DNA of 64,000 nt from NCBI GenBank assembly GCA_034509735.1, contig JACGWO010000005.1:12045692-12109691 (forward strand). Direction: 5' to 3'. The DNA is from Sesamum alatum. Taxonomy: Eukaryota > Streptophyta > Magnoliopsida > Lamiales > Pedaliaceae. The notes beneath the pieces were generated by a model that did not search any database, had not been told where the DNA came from, and saw only the letters and a program-made list of their open reading frames with translations. The stretch's first letter is position 1; every line of letters starts with the position of its first letter. This document shows positions 11,833-23,639 of this stretch, piece after piece. Position numbers and translations under genes: made by a program.

Positions 11833-14150
11833 TCACAAATATATAAAACAGAAAATAATAAGCAGAATGAAGTAATATTTTGGTTAAGTCTCGGTCTTTA
11901 GTCCTTAACCTCTCCCACTATTTCTACGAAAACACGGCACTCTCAAACGTTGTTTTCGGGAAATCCTTTCCTAGTGGGCTCGGGATCCACAACGATCTTT
12001 CCCATACCCCGCTTTTACGATTCGCATGGGAAAAGAACCTGTGGGAGGTATTCCATACCATTCTCGTTCCACGAGATTCCCAAGATAATTGCCTCACCCT
12101 TTCACGTGATCCCGAGGACTCCAAGTGAATCACGTTATTCGGGCGTTAGACCCGACCCAATCAACCGATTCATAGACTCACTGCTACCTCCATGACTCGT
12201 GAGACAGGTAACAGCAGTCTACTCACCGTTCATGACAAAGTGCAGCTTCTTTTAAGCACGATAGTCGTGCCACGACTCGTGAGACCACGCTATCGACCTA
12301 AAAGATCTTCCTCACTTTTGCCATAGATGGAAGGCTTGGACAGACTCCCAGAGTCCTAGTCCATTTATTAAGGGTCTATATTTAACTTGGTTCAACCAAG
12401 TGAGAGTTTGATAGAACGAGACCTCATCACATATATTAAGTATTGCATTGCATGCGTTATGGCAGAAATATTCTAAATGTGAATGTAACCATACATAAAG
12501 CATATAGAATAATCATAAGCATATAATACGCATCGCATGCAAAATAAATCCTAGCACGCCCCTGTAGGATGGTCACAAGCCCAAACCTATGCGATCCACT
12601 GAGCCCGCAGTGGATCTATGGTCAATCTAAGGGTAGGCCCTATGCTATTACAAGTTTTAATAACCCATTACATGCAATGGGCCTTGTAAGTCCTCTTTAT
12701 CTTCTTGGGCTCTCCATCGTGGGCCTACACCGGGCTTCTTCTCCATGGATCCTCCGTGGGCCATCTGATGGCAACCTCCATGGGCCTCCAATACCTTGGG
12801 CTTTTCTTCTCTTGCAGCTTTTATTTACAAAAGAAATAAAACCTCACCACTAATTCTACTCTCATTACATCATAAAATAAGAAACCCCAATTAAACATTT
12901 GGGGGGAGTACATTAGGAGGGAGAGAGAAAGCCTTATTATTCCAAGGCAACTAGAAGAGAGACAGAGAGGAAAATAAAGAGGCACACAGGCCACAACCCA
13001 ACAAATAAATGTAAATAAACCATACATGCGGTCTAGGGGCTTTGTGATCATCCTTTGTCAAATCAATTAACGCAAATAGCACAAATACATATCTCATGTA
13101 AAACATGCTATTCAAACATCCATGATAATCCATACCATAAAATAAATGTAGAAATTACATGTAAAATATTCACACCAAACATTGGATAATAGTGCAACCT
13201 ATGCACAACGATTTTTGTTGGAAAAACCTTTTCCATAATTAACAAGGCAATATTAATTCTATGAAATATAAAATCTCAACCAAAATTAAAATGCCCCAAT
13301 TTAATTAATTCAGAAAAATTCCCAAAATTATACAGAAAAATCAAATTTTCTGAAAACACAAAAACCAACAATTCAAGAATATGCTCATATATTCAAGAAT
13401 CCCAAAATCCAACATTCCTGCAATATTAATACATGTTAAGATCTACTCATGCTCAAACCATAAAATAACCATGATGTCCAACATCATAAAACGCAGAAAT
13501 TATTGCGAAATTTCACATATGAATTTTGATCATTGGTGCAACCATTGTAAAAATTAAATCTTGTTAGGAAACCCTTTCCTCATCAACCAAGCAATATTTA
13601 TTTTAGGAAATTCCAAATCTCAAAAAATAAATAATCTAAGTCAACGGGTTCAGAATAATGCATAAAATATCATAAAAATAATTCAGTAAAAAACAGTTTT
13701 GAAAAACGAGCCAACAAACGGGAGAGAAACGGAAAACGGCACAGCCGACCGGCCAGGCGCGTGCGCGCGCGTGCAGGCTCCTCTGCCTGTGCGCACAGCA
13801 CGCGCGCCCAGCGCATGCCGTGCGCGCGCCTGCGCCCAACGCTTGCGCGCGCGCGGCCGACACAGCGCGCGCGCTGTCCGCGCACGCTGGCGCGCGGCCA
13901 GCGTGCTGCTGCTGCCGGTTCGCCGTTTTTTCACTCTTTTTCGACTTTTTCAAGCTATTTTCTGAACCACAAGATAAATACAACCCTAGAACATATATTA
14001 ACACATTCAAGAAAACCAAGATCCAAAATCCCATGCAAAATTAAACGCCAATAAATATCTACGATAAACATGCTATAAACGTAAATTAAAACACGTTTAT
14101 CATGCTTAAACGCACATAGCACATAGAATTCTAGGCCTATACACCGAATC
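11833..14150 (-). other. Long leader of element B
   Basis: About 2.3 kb between gag and primer-binding site without a convincing coding frame. It includes the CGACTCGTGAGAC motif pair near 12210 and 12270, a stretch with repeated GGGCC(T/A) words around 12680-12800, AT-rich sequence, and the GC-rich block at 13741-13925. The size is unusual, since copia leaders are normally a few hundred bases. Confidence 0.55.
13741..13925. other. CpG-dense GC-rich block in leader of B
   Basis: About 185 bp of alternating purine-pyrimidine, CG-rich sequence (for example GCGCGTGCGCGCGCGTGC), surrounded by AT-rich leader. Every reading frame across it stays open, giving spurious Arg/Ala-rich proteins on both strands. 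A shorter GGCCGGCCGGCCGCGCGCGG patch occupies the same place in A at about 2876-2896. Confidence 0.7.
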
Positions 14151-14164
14151 GGGCTCTGATACCA
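14151..14164 (-). promoter_or_regulatory. Primer-binding site, element B
   Basis: On the element strand this reads TGGTATCAGAGCCC, an exact match to the copia initiator tRNA-Met primer site. It is separated by one base from the LTR end at 14166. Confidence 0.92.
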
Positions 14165-14165
14165 C

Positions 14166-15952
14166 TGAAAGAATGTGTGGATCGTCCCGGGAGATGAGCG
14201 CGTATAGCGGAAGCGCGAAATAATGTGTAAAAAAAATTACAAAACATAATTAAATAGAATTTAAATCATGCATAACATACATAAACGAATCAAGGAGTGT
14301 TTGTTTTTTTAAGTATTTATAGAAGATGGAATTCCTATTCCTTCTCAACTCTTCCAAAGAGACACACTAGGTCAAAATCCTAGTCAAATTAGGCTTTGAT
14401 TATGTCAAATTAATCATGGCCCTTCATCTCATCATTCTCTAGATCAAATCTTGTCCATCCATTTTGATGGGCTTTATGGAATGGGCCTATTTAATTCTAA
14501 ATTAAATATTCCCATGGACTTTATATTAAATCATATTTAATATATTAAGCCCATTAATTAATTAATGGAAAGGACTTATTTAATTCTAAATTAAATAGTC
14601 CCATGGACTTTATATTAAATCCTATTTAATATACCAAGCCCATTAATTAATTCCATAGAATGGGATTATTTAATTCTAAATTAAATAGTCCCATGGACTT
14701 TATATTAAATCCTATTTAATAGACCAAGCCCACTAATTAATTAATTCACCCTTTTAATCTAATTAAAAGGAAATATAAATCTAATTTATGAACTCAAGCC
14801 AGATTATTCTAAATAATTCATCGAGGCTTGAATCTCCAAGAAGTATAATTTAATTCCATTAAATTAAAACTTCTCCCGGAATTAATTCCAAATTAATTCC
14901 CTTTCATTTGGTGTAGCGGGTGTGAATCTTTATGTTCACCTTTCAGCTAGACTTGGGCCTACTTTTTGTTATTTCATAACCAAAGTAGTCCGTTACCATG
15001 GGTGTCCATCTAGCAACGGTCCATGGCACTAGAGACTAGGTGAATTTATGGTGTGAACATTTAGGCTCCCAGTTATACGCAGGTGCGGTCCTACCGACGC
15101 TCGATACGTACGGGTACGGCCCTACTGTCGCCTGTCTCCCGGCCTTTAGTCTAGGGGTCGGTTCCCATCCTTGACTAGGCAACTATGCATAATGCTCGAG
15201 ATAGGTTTAACTCGACGTAGGAAATCCTTTCCCACTACATCAAGTGCTATGGCCATAAACTTTGTGAGTCTAAACCATCTCCGAGCGCATAGGAGATCTT
15301 GCTGTCATATCCTTTGACAGGGGACAGATCCTATCTTGGAATACACCGTTCTTACATATTCCGACTGCACTGGACGAGGCTTATGATGACCATGTAATAT
15401 AATCGGTCAAATTTCACCAGATCCAAGATACAACCTTAGTATGTAGGGGACTGCCGTGATCCTTAAGTCCGAGGACTAATCCCGTACTATCGGAACCGGG
15501 AATACGAGTCATACCGACCAAGCTCGAGTAGCTTCTATATGACGATTCTCGCGAGTCACCTCAGTCCGCCGCTCCCCAGCAGGCCGACCCACTAACACTG
15601 CTTAGACGATCCTCGTCACCCATCGATGAAACACGACAGCAGTTGCTTAGTGCAAGTCTCAAATGGATTCTCGATGCCCTGTCTCGAGATTCCTTTGACT
15701 TGGAGTATTTCAGACTGATTCGGCGAAACCGATTTCATGAACCTACCTCCAAGCGTAGTTCCAATTTCCCGAAATGTTATTTCAGTCTGTGGGCATTTGT
15801 TGTGACATCGTAACGATGCAAGCAGTAAGTACAACAAACTCATGCCTATGAATCCTTACTACATTCATTAATATAATATTACTTGTTCACAGATTGACGA
15901 ATGGTTCTCAGAACAGCCAATACCATTGACTTTCTGGCCACCTATTCTAACA
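14166..15952 (-). repeat. 5' LTR of element B, internally deleted
   Basis: 1787 bp, compared with 2234 bp for its partner. The main loss, roughly 420 bp, joins the sequence after AACGAATCAAGG (about 14296) to the stretch just before the TATA box. The counterpart in the 3' LTR is about 6581-7000. That removes most of the region downstream of the promoter. A further loss of about 25 bp is near 14773. The TATA box is kept at 14314-14322. Confidence 0.88.
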
Positions 15953-15957
15953 TCATC
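15953..15957. repeat. Target site duplication of B, right copy
   Basis: TCATC follows the CTAACA end of the 5' LTR and matches 6446-6450 exactly. Confidence 0.9.
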
Positions 15958-16609
15958 TTCATGGAACCCACCGTCCTCGCTACACATTCTGACTGCACTG
16001 GACAAGGCTTATAATGATCATCTTATAGAATGACCACCTCTTGCAAAATCCAAGATACATCCATCGTGTGTACATAACTTCCATGGTTCCTCAAGTCTGA
16101 GGACTACTCCCGTAGTATCGGAACCAGGGAAATCCAATCATACTGACAAAGCCTCCAACGCTTCCCTATGATGATCCCTTCGAGTCAGTTCAGTCGGCTC
16201 GACCCCAGTCGACCAACCCACCAAGATCGAATAGGCGTCCCAAGCCTGTCGCCGATGAAACACGGCACTCATCCAATGAATACGACTCTTGGTGCAAGTC
16301 TCTATAGGACTCTTGATGACCTGTCTCGAGGTCCTCGACTTGGAAAATTTCATACCCAACTCTTTATCAGTTGGTTTCAGAACCACCATCCAATGCATGG
16401 CCCATCTGCATGATTTATTAACCGTGGTCTGCGGGCTTTGTTGTGATATATGTAAAACAACATTTAATATATGGAAAATGAGCACAATAAAGAAGTGCCA
16501 ATGGTAATGAACATTCATTTTGTTCATTACATAATATTACATTACATCAAGTTGTCAAATAGGTTACAAAATGCCAAACCTATTGGTTTTCTAGTCACCT
16601 ATTCTAACA
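15958..16609 (-). repeat. LTR remnant G, right part
   Basis: This continues the LTR interrupted at 6450 and ends with ATTCTAACA at 16609, the normal U3 terminus. Immediately right of it, integrase-coding sequence of P begins in mid-domain, so G's end lies at its own insertion site in P. No polypurine tract follows, consistent with a 5' LTR or solo LTR. Confidence 0.8.
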
Positions 16610-18715
16610 TATGTTTACTTGATGAGGTACAAATCTATAGCCTTTGGAAGGTTTAAGAAATACAGACTTGAAGTTGAGAACCAAACCGGTCGCAAGATTA
16701 AGGCCCTTCAGTCGGACTGAGGTGGCGAGTATTTAAGTGGTGAGTTCATTGATTACCTAAAAGAGAATGGAATTCTCTCTCGGTGGACTCCTCCTGGAAC
16801 ACCACAGTTGAACAGTATGTCTGAAAATAGGAATTGGACCTTGTTGGACATGGTCCGGTCCATGATGAGTTTTACCGAACTCCCCTTGACCTTCTGGGTA
16901 AACACTCTTGAGACGGCGGCCAAGCTTTTGAACATGGCGCCATCTGAGAAGATATCAGAGACGCCATATGAGATATGGCATGGAAAGCCTGCCTCCTACA
17001 AATACTTGAGAGTGTGGGGTAGCCCCACATACATCAAGAGATTAGTAGGAGATAAACTGGACTCAAGATCTAGTTTATGCAGGTTCGTCGGATATCCGAA
17101 AGAAAACTGTGAGGTATTATTTCTATATCCATCTGAGCAAAAGGTTTTTATCTCGCGGAATGCAGTGTTCTTGGAAAAGGGTTTTTCATCGGATACCCAA
17201 CGCGATGAGATACTCCTTGAGGAATCAAGTGAGGTGACTCATGAGACAGTAGCGACAACATCTAAGCCTGTAGTTCCCACTGAGGATATTCCAGTCCTCC
17301 GTAGGTCGGCCAGAGTGTCCCAACCACCTAATAAGTATGGGTTTTGGGCCCAACGAGTCAATTGGATATGATCCAAAGACGTACAGAGAAGCAATGTCGG
17401 ACATCCAATCAGATAAGTGGCTTGAGGCTATGAAATCCGAAATGGACTCGATGGGTACAAACCAAGTTTGGACCCTAGTAGACCCACCCAAAGGGTTAAA
17501 CCCCGTAGGGTGTAAATGGGTCTACAAATGTAAGCTTGGAGCTGACGGGGAAGTTACAACCTTCAACACTAAGCTTGTGGCGCAGGGCTATACTCAACGA
17601 CCTGGGGTCGACTTTGAGGAAATCTACTCCATTCGGATAGTGCTTTTCATAGCAGCATGGTATGACTATGCAATATGGCAGATGGACGTGCAAACCGCTT
17701 TCCTCAATTGTTTCGTTGAGGAAGAGATCTATATGGACCAACCGGAGGGTTTCACATGTGTTGGAGAAGAGTTGAAGGTCTGCTGTCTCCACAGTTCCAT
17801 CTATGGTCTCAAGCAAGCTTCCCCAAGCTGGAACATACGTTTTGATGAAGTCATACGGGGATATAATTTCATCAAGAAAGAGTGTGATCCTTGTGTATAC
17901 AAGAAGATTAATGGGAGTTCAGTTTCATACCTTGTACTTTACGTGGATGACATCCTGCTCATTAGGAATGGTGCCAAGATGTTAAGGACCACTAAAGTTT
18001 GGTTGTCAACTCAATTCTCCATGAAGGGTAGGGGTGAGGCATCCTACATTTTGTGCATCAAGATCTACAGAGATAGATCTTGAAGGATGTTAGGGATGAC
18101 CCAGTCCTCGTACATTGAGAAGGTCTGGAAGAGATTCAAGATGGAGAACTCAAAACGAGGATTCCTTCCTTTGAGGCATGGAATTAAGTTGTCCAAGAAG
18201 TAGTCTCCTAAGACTGATAAGGAACTTAAATGGATGGGTGATTGCTTGGAAGAGTTCCACTCGACGACGATGATGCCAAGTCCTAGTCTGCTTATGTGTT
18301 CAAACTTAATGGTGGCGTGGTTTCTTGGAAGAGTTCCAAGCAGGCTACCACGGCGGATTCCACCACAGAGTCTGAATACATAGCGGCTACGGAAGCTGCT
18401 AAAGAGGCGGTTTGGATGAAGAACTACATCCAAGAGTTGGGTGTAGTGCTTAGCAGTGCTGAGCTAGTAGTTATCTTCTGCAATAACAACGGGGCAATAC
18501 CACAAGCAAAGGAACCAAGATCTCATCACCGATCCAAGCACATTCTTATACGCTAACATCTGCTCAGAGAAATGGTTAGCATAGGTGACGTTTGTATGGA
18601 CCGAGTCAGCTCAGCAGAAAATTTAGCAGATCCACTTACTAAGCTTGTGTCGCAAATTGCCCATAGTCAACATCTAGAGAAGATGGGTTTGAGGTCAATG
18701 GGTGATTGGCTTTAG
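16610..18715 (+). pseudogene. pol: Copia pol pseudogene (integrase, RT, RNase H)
   Basis: The integrase part runs from YVYLMRYKS through NQTGRKIKALQSD, then a TGA at 16718-16720 where the conserved R of DRGGEY belongs. It continues with WTPPGTPQLN, NRTLLDMVRSMM and ETPYEIWHGKP to VGYPKE. Reverse transcriptase has WLEAMKSEMDSM, GCKWVYKCK, QMDVQTAFLN, SSIYGLKQAS and the catalytic YVDD at 17940-17951. RNase H follows with WKSSKQATTADSTTESEYIA, PRSHHRSKH and ADPLTK, ending MGDWL and a stop at 18713-18715. The motifs recall the Angela/BARE-type part of copia, an assignment made by eye. Several frameshifts and stops, for example after 17371 and 18083, make it non-functional. Confidence 0.92.
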
Positions 18716-18718
18716 GTC

Positions 18719-18729
18719 AAGTGGGAGAT
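18719..18729 (+). promoter_or_regulatory. Polypurine tract, element P
   Basis: AAGTGGGAGAT directly precedes the TGTTAGAATA start of the 3' LTR and follows the pol stop codon by three bases. Confidence 0.88.
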
Positions 18730-20850
18730 TGTTAGAATAGGTGATCAGAAAGCAAATTATATTGCCCTTTATGTAATTTATTTGACAACTCGATGTATTG
18801 TAATATTATGTAATGAATAAAATGAGTATTCGTTGTCATGGTACTCTCTTTGTTGTGCTTATTCTTTTATGTTAATATCTGTTCAAATATATCACAACAA
18901 AGCCCACAGACAACGTTAACAACTTATGCAGTTGGACCACGCATTGGATAGCGATTATGAAACCAACTGATAAAGGGTTGAGTCAGAAACATTCTAAGTC
19001 GAGGACCTCAAGACCGGGCATCGAGAGTCCTATTGAAACTTGCGCTAAGAGACGTATTCATTGGTTGAGTCCCATGTTTCATCGGTGGCAGACGTGGGAT
19101 GTCTTTATGATCTTAGTAAGTTGGTCGATTGGGGTCGAGCCGACTGAACTGGCTCGCGGGGATCATCATATAGATTCCTTGGAGGCTTGGTCGATATGAT
19201 TAGAGTTTCCCGATTCCAAAAGTGCGAGAGTAGTCCTCGAACTTGAGGGACCGAGGCACTCACGTGCGCAGGATGACTGTACTTTGGATTTGGCGAGAGG
19301 TGTTCATGTCGCGGACATGTTCATTATAAGCCTTGTCCAGTGCATTCAAAATGTGTGGCGAGGTCGGTGGGTTTCAAGAAGAGGATTCGTCCCTATCAGT
19401 ATGTAATAGAGGTATATCATATGCGCTCGGAGACACATTTATGCTACTTAGCTGTGGCCACAGTGATTGATCGAGTAGGGAATGGTTTCCTGCATCGATG
19501 AAATGAGGCATACGTAGTCTCGAATATTAGGCATAGTTGCCTAGTCCAGGATGGGAACTGATGCTCAATTCCATGCTCTAGACTGAGGCCAGGAGATGGT
19601 AGACAGAAGGATCGTACCCGTATAGAATCGGTGCCTAAATGCTCACGACCAACATTCACCTAGTCTCTAGTGCCATGCACCACAGCTAGACGGCCACCCA
19701 TAGTAACGGGCTTCTATTGGACACGAGCCCAAGTCTAGCTGAGGGTGAACCTAAAGGATCACACACAAATCATCAAGGAGGTGGAGGGACTCACTTGGAG
19801 TCAATTCTGGAAGATGATGAATGATAGGATTATTTATGGAGAGGTCCACTGGATGGACGGGCCGATATTGTATGGGGTCCTCGATTAATAAGTAAATGGT
19901 ATTTATCGATTAAAGGAGAAACGAAGGGCTTGGATCTTTTAATCCAATTAAAAGATCCATGGGCATTATTTAATTGGGCCATGAATTAAATTAGATTTAA
20001 TCGTGGGCTTTTTGAAATTGGATTACAATAAAACCCGATAGATTAAATCTTGGCCCAAGACAGATATTAATTCCACTATTGGAATTAGGAGAAGTTGGAC
20101 TTCTCCTAAAATGGGATGGCCAATTTTAGCTTCATCTAGAAGCACAAAATCGGTCACTCTGCCCTTGATGATGAGCTTGACTTATTTCTTTTGGAAAGAC
20201 ACAAGTTAGCCCCAATTAAGCCTTCTTTACTTGGTATGATTTAATCTAACCTTGTAACGTGGTAGGTTGGATTGAAGATTAATGGGGATTGACTACAATA
20301 TATCGAGACATCCTTGGATGAACCTAGAACATTCCAATAATCACATTAATGATGTATGTATACATGTGTGCAGTCATCAAGATATAGAATTATCATTCAT
20401 CTTTTTCTAGGAAACAGAAGAAGCAATTCACATATCTCACTCTCTCTCCCACTCACCCATCCTTGCTCTATCTCCCTCTTCACCTTTGTTGCTTCATTGA
20501 TCTTGGATCAAGTGAAGAACAAGGCTAGATCACGAAGAATACCCTAATACGATAGTGAAATCCTTCTTTTGATGTCATCTCCCTTAGGTCCGTTTTTCTC
20601 TAGCAAGAAAAACGTGACTTCTCCCGGTATGGTGTGGATACTGTTAGAGGATTTATACGTTTGAATGTCGGTGAATGCATAGGATTTTGGAAGAGAGGAA
20701 CAACGCTAGTAGCAGTGCATCAAAGACAACTACAAAGGTAACATGGTTTATCTGTATGTAGCTTTCTTTCATTATTATCTACGTGCCCTATGTGATACAC
20801 TTTCTTTTACGTTATCATATCCTACATCAAACGCCCGATTGTGCAACGGC
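18730..20850 (+). repeat. 3' LTR of element P, truncated
   Basis: It begins TGTTAGAATAGGTG and follows the A/D subfamily through the common blocks. Its last recognisable motif is CCTACATCaAACGCCCG near 20821-20837. The expected terminal stretch of about 150 bp, ending in CCCGGG..GATCC..TTCA, is missing. The end point is approximate. Confidence 0.8.
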
Positions 20851-21525
20851 CGAGGGATGGGGACTGCTAGGCCGATGGGGGAGGGGGGAGGCTGATCGGC
20901 AATGAAGAAGGGTGGCGGTCGACTGTGTGTATATATATTACACTTATATCCATATATATTATAAATATATTGTATAAATATCATACATACATTCACAGAT
21001 ATTAAACATATATTTACAAAAATATATTTTATAATATTTGTATATAATTATATATGTAAACTGAATTTGGACCATTTATCTATGAGAATAAGATCTAACG
21101 GTTATAAATTAAAGACATAAATAAAAAAATTGAAAAAACATGGCGTGTGTGTTGCACCACTCGTGTGAAGGGGATATTTTACTTTTTTTTTAAAAAAAAA
21201 AGAAGAAATAAAATGTGGTAAATTGATATTGTTTTTTGACCAGGGGCGTTTAGCTAGTTGGAATAACAAGGGGTAAATTGCATTTTGCATCTAAAGTGGC
21301 TCTGCCTTGTCAACGCATACCTTTGTGTGCCCTTTGTCCGACGAAAATGGGTTTAACATATCATAACCTTATTCTCTAACATCAATCAATTATAACATTT
21401 ACCATTTTGAACGAATATGCTCAACAAGCAAAAGAATGCCCCCAAACTTATGTTTCTTTTTCTTTTTCTTTTCTTCAGAAAAATAAATATTTCTTTCCAC
21501 CTAGAAGGGGAGAAAAAGAGATGAA
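20851..21525. other. AT-rich spacer
   Basis: A short G-rich stretch (about 20855-20890) is followed by TATATA-rich sequence and homopolymer runs. No gene, RNA or mobile element end was recognised. Confidence 0.4.
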
Positions 21526-22520
21526 GGGGGTGTGTTTGGCTGAGTTTATAAGTTCCGTAAAATATTTTATAAGATGTTTGAGAGCTTATAAGCTTCAAAA
21601 TAATATTAGGCAATTTTTTTATTAAAAAATTATAAAATCCCAAAATAAGATATTAGACCTCATAAATTTTTTTTCACAAAAAAAAGTTTAATTTTCAATC
21701 AACTTTTTAAAATATCTTATAAACTTTATAACATTAATATTGTATAAGACAAAAAGATATCCTAATTATTTTATCGATATAATCCATTTATTTTGTTTTA
21801 GTAAATTTATGGTTCGTATATTTAAAACTTTTGTAGTACATTAAATCTTTGGCAACACTTACATATCTACATGGATTTTACGTTTTATTTTAGTTGTATT
21901 AATAGTGGATGACGATTTTATTTGTACGTAATTTTAAAAAATATTATTTGCTATTTAATTTTTTTTACATTCAAAAAAGAAAAAATGCTCATTTATTTAA
22001 TAACAAATTATTATAATTACAATTATAAAATTGTTATTGATATTATATTTACTAAACAGATATAGATTCAAGATATTATAAATTATAAGTTGTACTAAGA
22101 CTAGTCTTTATACTTAACAAGGAAAATATCATTTATATATCCATATTAATATTCGACTAGCATTAGTGTACGTATATATTATTTTGGTGCAAAAGTTTAG
22201 GTAATAATCTTAAGTATTTTCATTTTTGTAAAAGAGATTTATTAAATTTTTATTTGGAGTAAAACTAATGTATATATAATACTTAGGAAAGTATTTTGAA
22301 AATATCTAGCTACAAAATATGTCAAGAAATTGTTACGTACTTGATTCTAACGGTATCATGTCCTTTTTTATTACTTCATAAAAAGCTTATTATGTCAAAC
22401 ACCTTAAAACCTTATAAAATGTGAAAACATTTTATAAAAATTAACATATTATTTTATATAAATATTTTAAGAGTTTATTTAAAATAAGATTCAAAATCTT
22501 GTTAGCATTCAAAACATTTT
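21526..22520 (-). mobile_element. Diverged PIF/Harbinger-like non-autonomous element
   Basis: The left end GGGGGTGTGTTTGGCTGAG resembles the terminal repeat of the elements at 52582 and 53729. Inside, the stretch near 22345-22440 (CTAACGGTATCATGTCC, then TTATGTCAAACACC) is the reverse complement of internal sequence of those elements, so it lies inverted. The right terminal repeat is too decayed to place. Confidence 0.5.
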
Positions 22521-22824
22521 TAACGGAATAGTATTTGAAAAACACAGCACAGTCCCACCAACATAACTAGGCTTTGTTTGGATTTATACAGCGTTTTTTA
22601 TATTTTTAAAAAATAGAAAAATAGAGATAATTAAGTGTGTTTTTTGTTAAGTTTGTAATATGTTTGAATTGGAACTCAATATTAGTGTAAAATAAAAAAA
22701 AAAATTCGTGATACTTTTGGCTGTATATTTCAAGATATAACTATGAATTTATAAAAGAAACATAAATAAGAATGATATCCAAAAAGGCAGGACAGAGAGG
22801 ATAAGTTTAAAAAGCAAAGAATAA
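22521..22824. other. AT-rich spacer upstream of tRNA-Met
   Basis: AT-rich, with GGCTTTGTTTGG at about 22569 that could be another transposon end. No coding frame was seen. Confidence 0.35.
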
Positions 22825-22911
22825 TGGGGTGAGAGAGGCTCGAACTCTCGACCTCAGGATCACTCAGTAAAGCTATGAGACCTACGCGCTAGCCAACTGC
22901 GCCACCACCCC
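22825..22911 (-). tRNA. trnM-CAU: Elongator tRNA-Met (CAT) with intron
   Basis: On the minus strand the gene begins GGGGTGGTGGCG and closes with CTCTCACCCC plus discriminator A. The acceptor stem pairs GGGGTGG-like with the CACCCC end. The A box region (GTGGCGCAGTTGGC) and B box (GGTCGAGAGTTCGAGCC) are both present. The anticodon CAT is at 22875-22877. An intron of about 12-13 nt follows anticodon position 37, as is typical for plant elongator tRNA-Met. The 87-nt length equals a mature tRNA of about 74 nt plus the intron. It looks intact and is the only probably functional host gene here. It lies between transposon remnants, and a truncated copy is at 54653-54725. Confidence 0.93.
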
Positions 22912-23028
22912 TATGCTGCCAATTTCTCAAACGCCGCTGAAAAAACAAAGCAGCACAAAGTCGTTCAAGAAAACCGGGGAAAATACATAAACCTGATAAA
23001 CAAGGAGAAGGATTTATTGATAACGGAA

Positions 23029-23422
23029 TGTTTGGAAATAAGGAATTATAATTTTATAAAAGGTTTTATTCACCTTAAGTGGAAAACACATTTCTTATTC
23101 AATCATGAAGCTATTCCTCCTTAACTAAGACTAATCAGGAATTTATATTAATAAATACTTACTAACTAAAAAAAACTACTATATGTTATAAAACTAATAT
23201 AACATTGCAATAATATCATAACTAGAATAGAGAGGAAAGAAGATAGTATTCTTATGTCATTTCTCATCCTGAACATACAACATAAAGTGGTCTATTTATA
23301 GGCTCCAAGATTAAGAGATCTTTGATGAGGGGAGATGAATCACAAGAGGTAACAATTTATGAGAGAATGTAAAGAGTATGAGAGATGAAAATGAACATTC
23401 ACATCCTTTAATTTTCATAACA
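23029..23422 (-). repeat. 3' LTR of Ale/Retrofit-like copia element
   Basis: On the minus strand it begins TGTTATGAAAATT and, if the end is placed at 23029, finishes CCAAACA (394 bp). A TATA box (CCTATAAATAG) is near 23290-23300. The right boundary is firm because the polypurine tract adjoins it. The left boundary is a best guess from the TG..CA rule. Confidence 0.65.
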
Positions 23423-23433
23423 CTCCCCCTTGG
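23423..23433 (-). promoter_or_regulatory. Polypurine tract of Ale-like element
   Basis: On the minus strand this reads AAGGGGGAGTG, directly before the LTR start TGTTATG. Confidence 0.75.
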
Positions 23434-23639
23434 ATGTTCATTAATCAAGAATATGCCTCGTTTAAACCTTATTAGAAAAACCCTGAGGGACAAAACCTAG
23501 TGAAGAAAAAAGAGTACATTATTCTTTATTACGCGATTATATACTGCCTCATTAAAAATCTTACTAGGAAAACCCAATGGGAAAAACCATGGTTAAGAAA
23601 AAGAGTGCAGTGCGTATTTACTCCCCTCATTAAAATATC

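Larger units (their letters stand above)
6451..15952 (-). mobile_element. Complete Ty1/copia-type element B, non-autonomous
   Basis: This 9.5-kb minus-strand element has every structural landmark: two LTRs ending TG..CA, a polypurine tract, a primer-binding site and an exact TCATC duplication. It lacks usable genes. Gag is frameshifted, and the pol-derived region of about 2.7 kb has no readable integrase or RT frame. The intact cis signals with dead genes suggest movement using proteins from a relative such as P. It is inserted in LTR remnant G. Confidence 0.92.
16610..20850 (+). mobile_element. Ty1/copia element P, 3' half
   Basis: Plus-strand copy of the same superfamily. It holds integrase (from mid-core), reverse transcriptase, RNase H, a polypurine tract and a 3' LTR truncated near 20850. 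Gag, protease and the 5' LTR are absent, removed or displaced by the insertion of G. Its LTR is closest to those of A and D. It shows what the coding region of the family looked like before decay. Confidence 0.85.

Noticed and set aside
13636..14054. Several long overlapping Ala/Arg-rich frames on both strands
   Set aside because: The GC-rich alternating block lacks stop codons in every frame. The sequences are low-complexity and not shared in coding phase.
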